A DNA stretch of 38,838 nucleotides from Candidatus Aminicenantota bacterium (GTDB lineage Bacteria; Acidobacteriota; Aminicenantia; JAMOAD01), in NCBI GenBank assembly GCA_027067555.1, contig JAMOVU010000088.1:1-38838 (forward strand), written 5' to 3'. A program made the position numbers and the translations under genes. Below, piece after piece: positions 31,992 to 38,838 of this stretch (positions are counted from its first letter, which is position 1; each line of letters begins with the position of its first letter). The notes below the pieces were generated by a model. That model was not told where the DNA came from. It did no database searches and worked only from the letters and a program-made list of their open reading frames with translations.

Positions 31992-32020
31992 TTGAAAAAC
32001 TCATTTAAAAAGGATAATAT
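31992..32020 (+). promoter_or_regulatory. Promoter of glmS
   Basis: TTGAAA (31992-31997), 17 bp, TAATAT (32015-32020). The predicted leader is only about 20 nt, holding GGAGG, so no ribozyme or riboswitch fits. Confidence 0.6.
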
Positions 32021-32048
32021 TAAATTCTTATTAATATCGGAGGTTAAT

Positions 32049-33869
32049 ATGTGTGGAATTGTTGGATACATGGGAAAAGAAAATGCAATGGATATAATAA
32101 TCAATGGTTTAAAGCATCTTGAATACAGAGGTTATGATTCTGCCGGGGTTGCTTTTGTTGAGAAAAAAAAGATAAAAAAAATCAGAGAAAAAGGAAAAGT
32201 GGATCTTTTAAAAAAAGAAATCGATAAATTAAAAATTATTACACATTCAGCAATCGGGCACACAAGATGGGCTACCCATGGAAGTCCCAGCAAAGAGAAC
32301 ACCCACCCACATTCAGATTGCAAAAATAAAATCGCACTTGTTCATAATGGTATCATTGAAAATTATCTTGAATTAAAAAATCTGTTAAAAAGCAAAAAGC
32401 ACAAATTCTCTTCCGATACAGACACTGAAGTAATAGCGCACCTTCTTGAAGAAAATTTGAAGCATTATCCTATATTTGATTCAATATTAAATACTATAAA
32501 CATTTTAAAAGGCTCCTTTGCTCTGCTTTTTATTTTTGCAGATTATCCGGAGCTTATGATTGGTGTTAGAAAAAATTCCCCCCTTGTTTTTGCTGAAAAA
32601 GACGGAGATTCCTTTTTCTCCTCGGATATTATAGGAATTTCAACATATGTGGATAGAGCATATTTTTTAGAGGACGAAACCATAGTTTTCTTAAACAAGT
32701 CAAAGTTTTCATTTTTTGATTTTAAGGGAGCGGAAAAAAAGATTCCCGCCAAAAGAATTGAAAAGAGCAGCTTTTTCATTGAAAAGAAAGGTTTTAAACA
32801 CTTTATGCTCAAAGAAATTTTTGAGCAACCGGAAGCTATAAGAGAAACAATTCAGGACAGATATTCAATTGAAGACGGCACTATTAATATAGGAATTGAT
32901 AAATCACTTTTTGAAGGAATTGATAAGATTAAAATTCTTTCATGCGGAACATCCTATCATGCAGGATTAATAGGAAGTTATTTCTTAGAATCATTTGGAG
33001 GAGTTGAAACATCGGTAATTCTTTCATCAGAATACCCGTACAAAGAATTAAAGGAAAAAGAAACAACCCTCTTTATCGCAATTTCCCAATCGGGAGAAAC
33101 AGCGGATACATTAAAAGCAATAAGAAAGGTCAAAGGGAAAAACAGAATAATAGCAATTACAAATGTACCTGAAAGCAGTATTACAAGAGAGAGTGATAAC
33201 TATGTTTTAACCCATTGCGGGCCCGAGATTTCAGTAGCCGCTACAAAAACATTCACATCTCAGGTGGCTCTGTTGTTTTTACTCTCTTTACAATTATCCC
33301 AACAAAAAAATGCCTTAAATAAAAAAGAGATAATAAAATTACTTGAAGAGCTGAGAAAAATTCCTGTTCAAATGGAAGGTGTACTTAACAAAAGTTCATT
33401 AATAGAAAAAAGCGCTTCAAAATTCTATCAAAAGGAGAATTTTTTATATATTGGAAGATGGATAAACTATCCTGTCGCAATGGAAGGTTCTTTAAAATTA
33501 AAGGAAATCTCATATATATTCTCAGAAGCATATTCCGGGGGGCAACTAAAACACGGCCCTATATCTCTTATTGATGAAGGAACTCCTCTTATTGCGATAG
33601 CTCCTGAAGATAGAGCTAAAGTAAAGATTCTTTCAAACATAGAGGAAGCAAAAACAAGAGGAGCAGAAATTATAAGCATAGGAACCAAGGGAGATAGTGA
33701 ATTGCTCTCATTGAGTGATGTTATGTTCTCTATTCCTCCTGTAAACGAGTTTTTATCACCATTTTTGACGATTGTCTATGCTCAACTTTTTGCCTATTAT
33801 ATAGCTCTAAGAAGAGGTGTAGATATAGATCAACCGAGAAATCTTGCAAAATCTGTTACCGTAGAGTAA
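32049..33869 (+). CDS. glmS: Glutamine--fructose-6-phosphate aminotransferase (isomerizing)
   Basis: 606 residues from the ATG at 32049, preceded by GGAGG. The start M-C-GIVGYMG makes Cys2 the N-terminal nucleophile after Met removal, which excludes a longer TTG-started frame. GHTRWATHG and the HNGIIENY motif belong to the glutaminase domain (to about 240). Two SIS domains follow: SCGTSYHAG and ISQSGETADTLKA in the first, EISYIFSEAYSGGQLKHGP in the second. The C-terminus DQPRNLAKSVTVE is the usual end. The enzyme makes glucosamine-6-phosphate for peptidoglycan and lipopolysaccharide. It is followed by rlmN after 2 bp. Confidence 0.97.
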   Translation: MCGIVGYMGKENAMDIIINGLKHLEYRGYDSAGVAFVEKKKIKKIREKGKVDLLKKEIDKLKIITHSAIGHTRWATHGSPSKENTHPHSDCKNKIALVHNGIIENYLELKNLLKSKKHKFSSDTDTEVIAHLLEENLKHYPIFDSILNTINILKGSFALLFIFADYPELMIGVRKNSPLVFAEKDGDSFFSSDIIGISTYVDRAYFLEDETIVFLNKSKFSFFDFKGAEKKIPAKRIEKSSFFIEKKGFKHFMLKEIFEQPEAIRETIQDRYSIEDGTINIGIDKSLFEGIDKIKILSCGTSYHAGLIGSYFLESFGGVETSVILSSEYPYKELKEKETTLFIAISQSGETADTLKAIRKVKGKNRIIAITNVPESSITRESDNYVLTHCGPEISVAATKTFTSQVALLFLLSLQLSQQKNALNKKEIIKLLEELRKIPVQMEGVLNKSSLIEKSASKFYQKENFLYIGRWINYPVAMEGSLKLKEISYIFSEAYSGGQLKHGPISLIDEGTPLIAIAPEDRAKVKILSNIEEAKTRGAEIISIGTKGDSELLSLSDVMFSIPPVNEFLSPFLTIVYAQLFAYYIALRRGVDIDQPRNLAKSVTVE

Positions 33870-33871
33870 AA

Positions 33872-34927
33872 ATGAAAAAGAATCTTTTGGGAATGGATTT
33901 TCAGGAGCTTGGAGAAAATATAGGTAATATTCTCACAAAAAACTATCAATTAAAACAAATTTATCATTGGATTTACAAAAAAAAGGTATTGGAGATTGAT
34001 AAATTTACCAATATATCAAAAAACCTAAGAGAAAAACTTTCTGAAAATTTTTCCTTTTCTCCTCTGAAAATTATTGAAGAAAAAATCTCCCGTGAAGATC
34101 AAAGTAGAAAATATCTTTTCGAGCTTGAAGATGGAGAGAGGATAGAGGCTGTTTTTATTCCTCAAAGAGATAGAACCTCCATCTGTCTTTCTTCTCAGGT
34201 CGGATGTAAGTTTGGATGCAAATTCTGCCTTACAGGTCTTATGGGATTTCGCCGTAATCTTAAGTATAGGGAAATAGTGGCACAATTGCTTTCAGTCCTA
34301 CACATAAATAGGGAAAGATTAGACAAGAGGATAAATTTGGTTTTTATGGGGATGGGAGAACCTTTAGATAATTATGAAAATGTAAAAAGAGCAATAAAAC
34401 TAATAACAGATCCTGATGGGATTTCAATCTCTCCAAAGAGAATAACAGTTTCCACAATTGGAATTACCAATTATTTAGAGAGATTTTTAAATGAGATGAA
34501 GGATGTAAAACTTGCATTTTCAATGAACTCACCTTTCTCCGGAGTAAGAAAAGAGCTAATGCCGGTTGAGAAAAAATTTCCATTAAAGAAAAATTTAGAG
34601 CTTTTAAGAAAATACTCAAAGAAACTAAAATATAGAATTACATTTGAATATATAATGTTAAAAGGAGTGAATGATAGTCTTAAAGATGCCTCAGAATTTT
34701 TAAAAATTACAAGAGGAATTCCAAAAAAAATAAATCTTATTCCTTTTAACTATTTTGAAGGTTCTGAGCTTCAACCCACAGAAATGGAAAAAATAGAAGA
34801 GTTTGCAGAATATTTTAGGGACCACAGAATTGTAGTAACCATTAGAGATAGTAAAGGGAAAGATATTAAAGCTTCCTGCGGAAATCTTTTTGCCAAAACA
34901 GACATAAAGAAAATAAAACTTAAATAA
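33872..34927 (+). CDS. rlmN: Dual-specificity 23S rRNA/tRNA adenine C2-methyltransferase RlmN
   Basis: 351 residues. Radical SAM motif C112-KFG-C116-KF-C119 follows SQVG; FMGMGEPLDNYENV and TVSTIG are RlmN motifs; the C-terminal cysteine in SCGNLF is the methyl-carrying residue of this family. It methylates A2503 of 23S rRNA and A37 of tRNA. A basic N-terminal domain (1-90) precedes the barrel. Start is 2 bp past the glmS stop with only a weak ribosome site, so translation is probably coupled. It converges with the ctpA-like gene, only 3 bp between stops. Confidence 0.95.
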   Translation: MKKNLLGMDFQELGENIGNILTKNYQLKQIYHWIYKKKVLEIDKFTNISKNLREKLSENFSFSPLKIIEEKISREDQSRKYLFELEDGERIEAVFIPQRDRTSICLSSQVGCKFGCKFCLTGLMGFRRNLKYREIVAQLLSVLHINRERLDKRINLVFMGMGEPLDNYENVKRAIKLITDPDGISISPKRITVSTIGITNYLERFLNEMKDVKLAFSMNSPFSGVRKELMPVEKKFPLKKNLELLRKYSKKLKYRITFEYIMLKGVNDSLKDASEFLKITRGIPKKINLIPFNYFEGSELQPTEMEKIEEFAEYFRDHRIVVTIRDSKGKDIKASCGNLFAKTDIKKIKLK

Positions 34928-34930
34928 ATT

Positions 34931-36454
34931 CTATTTTTTCATTAAAAGTATCTCTTCCGCTTTTTTAAATTGGGGATCATCCTTAAGAATAGAGATAAAG
35001 CTTTCTTCCATACCCCAGACTCTTGAGACTATCTCTCTTCTTATTTGAAGATTTATAGAAGAAAGACTCTTTGTAAAATCACTATCTTTAAATTTTATTT
35101 TTTTACTTCTAAGAAAAGATTTAAAATCTTGGGTTATTCTTGCAGGGATAGGATCCGTATAAAGATTTATTTTTTGACCATCAAATATACAGATAGGTGC
35201 TTTTTTCTCAAACATTATCTTTCCCTTTAAACCTGTCTCTCCCTTTACAAGGTGATTTGCATAGGAGAAAAAAAGACCTTTGCTTCTTAATTTTGCTGTA
35301 AACATTGTAAGTTTTCCATCTTCAACCTTAACATCCGGAACTATCCCCCCTGTATTTTTTTCATAACTATCCTTATCATTATAAAACAAAAGATAATCTT
35401 CAAGGTGGGTATAATCTCTTTGAATCATTTTGCCTGAAGGAGTGTAATATCTTGCAGTAGTAAGAGCAATCGCAACATTACTTCTAATATGATAAAGCGT
35501 CTGCACCAGCCCTTTTCCCCATGTTCTCGTACCCACTATTATTCCCCTTTTATTATCCTGAATGGCTCCAGCAACTATCTCCGAAGCTGAAGCACTTCCT
35601 CTATTAACAAGCACGACAAGTGGAAGATTCTCATATTGTTCATTTCTCATCGCATAAAAAACTTTGTTCATTCTTTCAACTCTACCCTTAATAGAAACAA
35701 TAACCTTGCCTTTTTCAAGAAACTCATCTGAAATATTTAAAGCAGCTCTAAAATCCCCTCCTCCATTGTATCGCAAATCGAGAATTAATGATTTTATTCC
35801 TTTTTTAACAAGATTTTTAATAGCTTCTTCAAACTCTTTACTTGTTGTCCCTGTAAAAGATCTAATTACAATCATACCTATTCTTCCATTAGAAAATGGA
35901 TCAACAAAGTGATAAGGAATGGAATAAAGAGGAATTTCAGCTCTCTTTATTCTGAAATGCAAAAGTTTTTTAAAACCTTCTCTTTTTATTTTAATATTAA
36001 CATAAGTTCCCTTAGGACCTCTCAAAAGTCTTACAGCTTCATACTGAGTAAGATTCTTTGTTTGCTTACCTTCAACTTCTACAATAACATCACCAGCCTG
36101 GATTCCCAATCTATAAGCAGGAGTCCCTTCAAGTGGTGTTATAACTGTTAATCTATCCTCTATTTTTAAAATCTGAATCCCTATCCCATAGAACTTTCCG
36201 CTCTGATCTTCCTGCATAGTTTGAAAAGAATCAGGATCAAGAAGATATGAATGGGGATCAAGAGAGGAAAGCATCCCTCTTATAGCCGCATATGTTATTT
36301 TTTCTTCATTAATATTTTGCTTATAATAAAGCTTTTTTAGAAGTAGCAAAGTTTTCGTATATTTATAAAGCTGGCTTTTCCACGGAGTAAGAGATGAAGC
36401 GGTAATAAAAACTATGCTAAGCAAAATAATTACTAATATTTTCGATTTTTTCAC
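34931..36454 (-). CDS. ctpA: CtpA-type S41 C-terminal processing peptidase
   Basis: 507 residues from a GTG; the stop of the upstream aminotransferase gene shares one base with it. An N-terminal signal/anchor (5-22) is followed by a PDZ domain (about 88-170, GIGIQI and AGDVIVEVEG), then the S41 core with ILDLRYNGGGDF (224-235), the catalytic serine in NRGSASASEI (284-293) and the catalytic lysine K314 in TWGKG. A C-terminal domain of about 150 residues follows. Such peptidases act in the periplasm on C-termini of envelope proteins or on unfolded proteins. The pairing with an aminotransferase seems incidental. Confidence 0.93.
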   Translation of the reverse strand: MKKSKILVIILLSIVFITASSLTPWKSQLYKYTKTLLLLKKLYYKQNINEEKITYAAIRGMLSSLDPHSYLLDPDSFQTMQEDQSGKFYGIGIQILKIEDRLTVITPLEGTPAYRLGIQAGDVIVEVEGKQTKNLTQYEAVRLLRGPKGTYVNIKIKREGFKKLLHFRIKRAEIPLYSIPYHFVDPFSNGRIGMIVIRSFTGTTSKEFEEAIKNLVKKGIKSLILDLRYNGGGDFRAALNISDEFLEKGKVIVSIKGRVERMNKVFYAMRNEQYENLPLVVLVNRGSASASEIVAGAIQDNKRGIIVGTRTWGKGLVQTLYHIRSNVAIALTTARYYTPSGKMIQRDYTHLEDYLLFYNDKDSYEKNTGGIVPDVKVEDGKLTMFTAKLRSKGLFFSYANHLVKGETGLKGKIMFEKKAPICIFDGQKINLYTDPIPARITQDFKSFLRSKKIKFKDSDFTKSLSSINLQIRREIVSRVWGMEESFISILKDDPQFKKAEEILLMKK

Positions 36455-37644
36455 TACTTTTTCTCCGGATAAACTTCAAGGGATTTTTTTAATATATTCA
36501 TTGCTCTTTTTAATTTTTTCTCCTCCAATACATATGCCAATCTTATTTCATCAGATCCGAGCCCAGGTGTGGAATAAAATCCTCCGGCAGGAGCTACCAT
36601 AACCGTTTCATTGTTATAGTTAAACTCCTCAAGGAGCCACCTTGCATAATGCTCTGAATCTTTGACAGGTAATTTGACAACCATGTAAAAAGCGCCCATT
36701 GGAAGTTCCAAAACAACACCATCTATTGATTTTAATTCATTGAACATTATATCTCTTCTCTTTTTGTACTCTTTCTGAACTTCTTTAAAATAGGAAAAAC
36801 TCATTCTGTATGCCTCGGCAGCTGCGACCTGCTCGACAATCGGCGGACAGAGTCTTGCCTGAGCAAGTTTCATCACCCCGTTTAAGACATCTTTATTTTT
36901 ACTTATTATATATCCTATTCTTGCTCCGCAAGCACTGTATCTCTTTGATATGGAATCAACCGTTATCACCCTATCTTTGGCATCCTCAAAGTGAAGCATA
37001 CTTGTGTACTCTATTTCTCCGTAAATAAATTCTCTGTAAACTTCATCGCTTATTATAAAAAGATTATGTTTTTCTGCTATCTTAACTATTCTCTCAAGAT
37101 CTTTTCTCGGATAAACTGTACCTGTTGGATTATTAGGGGAGCAAACTAAAATTGCTTTCGTTCTATTTGATATTTTTTTCTCAATCTCCTCTGTGGAAGG
37201 TATGGAAAATCCGTTTTCAGCCTTTGTTGTTACAGGCACAAGCTTAATATTGCTCATCGCAGCATAACCATTATAATTCGTATAATATGGTTCAAATACA
37301 ATTATCTCATCATCAATATCAGCAACCACAGAAAATGCAAAAAGAATAGCCTCGCTTCCACCGGTTGTGATAATCATATCATCAGGCGAAACTTCAACAT
37401 TATAATTTTTAAAATAATCGGAAACAGCTTCTCTTAAAAAAAGCTCTCCCTGAGAATACCCGTAAGCTATGATCTCCTGAGAAAAATTTTTAATCGCATT
37501 TAAAACAGGAGCCGGGGTTTTTATGTCCGGTTGACCGATATTAAGGTGGAAAACCTTTATACCCCTTTTCTTCGCCTGATCCGCAAAAGGAACAAGTTTT
37601 CTTATTGGCGATTTCTGCATATTTTTAATTCTTTCTGAAATCAT
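36454..37644 (-). CDS. PLP-dependent class I aminotransferase
   Basis: 396 residues from the ATG at 37644 (GGAGG 5 nt upstream; an in-frame GTG at 37650 overlaps that site). Fold type I landmarks: NIGQPD (35-40), TGGSEA (94-99), SPNNPTGTVY (169-178), D200 and Y203 in ISDEVYREF, the PLP lysine K234 in SISKRYSACGARIGY. This matches the aspartate aminotransferase subgroup that also includes aromatic and branched-chain enzymes; the substrate is not clear. The first gene of a two-gene operon with the S41 peptidase. Confidence 0.92.
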   Translation of the reverse strand: MISERIKNMQKSPIRKLVPFADQAKKRGIKVFHLNIGQPDIKTPAPVLNAIKNFSQEIIAYGYSQGELFLREAVSDYFKNYNVEVSPDDMIITTGGSEAILFAFSVVADIDDEIIVFEPYYTNYNGYAAMSNIKLVPVTTKAENGFSIPSTEEIEKKISNRTKAILVCSPNNPTGTVYPRKDLERIVKIAEKHNLFIISDEVYREFIYGEIEYTSMLHFEDAKDRVITVDSISKRYSACGARIGYIISKNKDVLNGVMKLAQARLCPPIVEQVAAAEAYRMSFSYFKEVQKEYKKRRDIMFNELKSIDGVVLELPMGAFYMVVKLPVKDSEHYARWLLEEFNYNNETVMVAPAGGFYSTPGLGSDEIRLAYVLEEKKLKRAMNILKKSLEVYPEKK

Positions 37645-37665
37645 TTTCACCTCCGAATTAGATTT

Positions 37666-37694
37666 ATTTTAAAACTTGTAAGTATTCAAGTCAA
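37666..37694 (-). promoter_or_regulatory. Promoter of the aminotransferase-ctpA operon
   Basis: On the minus strand TTGACT (37694-37689), 17 bp, TAAAAT (37671-37666). The ATG is 22 nt past the -10 box with a GGAGG site between. Confidence 0.65.
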
Positions 37695-37819
37695 GCAAAC
37701 CATTTTCTTTAAAACATATTTTAAGCTCCATTCTTTTTGTACAATCAGCATCATTATTTGTTTCTCAACAAAAAAAATAAATAAAATTTTCACAAATGAG
37801 TAAAAAAATTAAATAAGTC

Positions 37820-37848
37820 TTGACAAAAAAATATAATTTGCTTACAAT
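37820..37848 (+). promoter_or_regulatory. Promoter of pilB, near-leaderless layout
   Basis: TTGACA (37820-37825), 17 bp, TACAAT (37843-37848). The ATG at 37858 begins nine bases after the -10 box and the gap (TTAATTGAC) has no Shine-Dalgarno. A TATAAT at 37832-37837 has no -35 at usual spacing. Confidence 0.7.
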
Positions 37849-37857
37849 TTAATTGAC

Positions 37858-38838
37858 ATGGCATACAGATTAGGAGAATTATTATTAAAAGAAGGGTTGA
37901 TCACTGAAGCTCAGCTGAAAGAAGCCCTTGAATATCAAAAGGAAAGGGGTGGAAGACTGGGCTCAATTTTTATTAATCTTGGAATGATATCAGAGGAAGA
38001 TATTGCAGAAGTTCTTTCCAAACAGCAGGGGGTACCGGCCATTAATTTGTCAAGGTTTGAAATTGACAAAAGCGTTCTCAACATTATAAGTGAAGAACAT
38101 TGCAGAAAAGCTCTTATTATTCCTATAAGCAAAATCGGAGACACTCTTACTCTTGCGATGGTTGAGCCAACAAATCTTATGACAATTTCTGAAATTGAAT
38201 TTATGACAGGATTAAAAGTACAACCTGTTATTGCACCGGAGTCTGCTATAAGAGCAGCTATAGATAAACACTATGGTACGACTTCAGAAGTAGAGCTTAA
38301 AAAAACATTTGAGGAATTTCAAGATGAATTCGGGGAAGAGAGCATTGAGTTTCTAACAGAAGAAGAGGAAATGAACATAGCTGAAATGGAGCAGGAAGCT
38401 GAGAGAGGACCAATTGTTCAATATGTTAACAATCTAATAAAAATCGCAGTTGAAAAAGGGGCGAGTGATATTCACATAGAGCCTTATGAAAAAAAGCTTA
38501 GAGTCAGGTATAGAATAGACGGAATTCTATACGAACAGCAGGAGCCTCCCTACAGTATGAAAGATGGAATTATTACAAGAGTAAAGGTTATTGCAAAATT
38601 GAGGATAGATGAAAAAAGAGTTCCTCAGGATGGAAGGATTAAGACCAAAATAAAACTTGCAAACGGAAGAGTAAAAGAAATAGATATGAGAGTGTCCACA
38701 CTTCCCACCTTATACGGTGAAAAAGTCGTTATGAGAATTCTGGATAAGGAACAATTAAGATTGGATCTTACCCAATTGGGCTTTGAAGAAGAATCACTTG
38801 AAAAATTCAAAAAAGCGATTAGAAGGCCGTGGGGAATT
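37858..38838 (+). CDS. pilB: Type IV pilus assembly ATPase PilB (partial)
   Basis: 327 residues are present from the ATG at 37858; the gene continues past the right edge, before the Walker A motif. The N-terminus has the MshEN pattern twice: RLGELLLKEGLITEAQLKEAL and RLGSIFINLGMISEEDIAEVL, each followed by a Q, which in known proteins binds c-di-GMP. The domain continues to about 150, then an acidic linker (EEFQDEFGEESIEFLTEEEE), then the T2SSE domain with ASDIHIEP, LRVRYRIDG and RVPQDGRI. PilB is a cytoplasmic hexamer that drives pilus extension with ATP. It is divergent from the aminotransferase gene and has its own promoter. Confidence 0.93.
   Translation, partial: MAYRLGELLLKEGLITEAQLKEALEYQKERGGRLGSIFINLGMISEEDIAEVLSKQQGVPAINLSRFEIDKSVLNIISEEHCRKALIIPISKIGDTLTLAMVEPTNLMTISEIEFMTGLKVQPVIAPESAIRAAIDKHYGTTSEVELKKTFEEFQDEFGEESIEFLTEEEEMNIAEMEQEAERGPIVQYVNNLIKIAVEKGASDIHIEPYEKKLRVRYRIDGILYEQQEPPYSMKDGIITRVKVIAKLRIDEKRVPQDGRIKTKIKLANGRVKEIDMRVSTLPTLYGEKVVMRILDKEQLRLDLTQLGFEEESLEKFKKAIRRPWGI

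Noticed and set aside
31998-32048. glmS ribozyme or riboswitch upstream of glmS
   Set aside because: The predicted leader is about 20 nt and contains only the ribosome site; there is no room for the ribozyme.
37935-38810. Minus-strand frames inside pilB
   Set aside because: They are shadows of a clear PilB coding frame with family motifs throughout.

Overview
The DNA is AT-rich. It carries Gram-negative-type genes: an msbA-like lipid A flippase, outer-membrane barrel proteins, a type IV pilus ATPase, phosphatidylserine/phosphatidylethanolamine synthesis and a lipoprotein. Genes for many secreted peptidases (two M14 proteins, a tricorn-type S41 protease, a CtpA-type S41 protease) suggest a protein-degrading, probably non-model bacterium. 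The mix recalls the Acidobacteriota/Aminicenantota neighbourhood, but that placement is inference only. Housekeeping promoters are easy to read (TTGAHA, usually 17 bp, TANNAT) and most starts have a strong GGAGG Shine-Dalgarno.

Layout. 1-5281 (minus): a tandem M14 carboxypeptidase pair, one active-looking and one with its zinc ligands lost; a secreted protein of unknown function; then a 54-aa membrane protein and an ICMT/PEMT-like methyltransferase. 5461-5892 (plus): MscL with a C-terminal zinc ribbon. 5893-10171: an accessory stretch with a possible gene relic, two small secreted/membrane genes, two antitoxin genes whose RelE-type toxins are both broken by frameshifts, an orphan Phd-type antitoxin, a DUF4143 ATPase, and several short repeats. 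10221-16495: a lytic transglycosylase divergent from two barrel proteins, a lipoprotein, a DUF1848 protein, a small membrane protein, TrmH and a secreted protein. 16576-19848: a tricorn protease homologue closed by a strong terminator. 20006-26341 (plus): a tightly overlapping operon, ydcH-like, psd, pssA, ASADH-like pseudoenzyme, msbA, yicC, pqqD-like, trmJ. 26409-26861: a small secreted protein. 26880-31902 (minus): a signalling operon of two stand-alone receiver proteins, a three-PAS histidine kinase and a receiver-HDOD protein. 32049-34927 (plus): glmS and rlmN. 34931-37644 (minus): an aminotransferase and ctpA. 37858 to the right edge: pilB, cut by the window.

How the genes work together. 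The psd-pssA-msbA block makes aminophospholipid and moves lipid A precursor, so it is an envelope operon, with RNA genes (yicC, trmJ) added at its end. The signalling operon probably relays one sensor kinase to three receivers. PilB carries a double MshEN motif that in known proteins binds c-di-GMP.

The most unusual observations are: three genes (the DUF4143 ATPase, a barrel protein and pilB) whose promoter -10 box lies within 5-9 nt of the start codon with no Shine-Dalgarno, which predicts leaderless or near-leaderless mRNAs; two apparent pseudoenzymes kept in operons (M14-like and ASADH-like); and serial decay of toxin genes next to intact antitoxins, with short direct repeats bracketing some modules. 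I found no tRNA, rRNA, CRISPR array or complete insertion sequence. No gene-free stretch exceeds about 300 bases.
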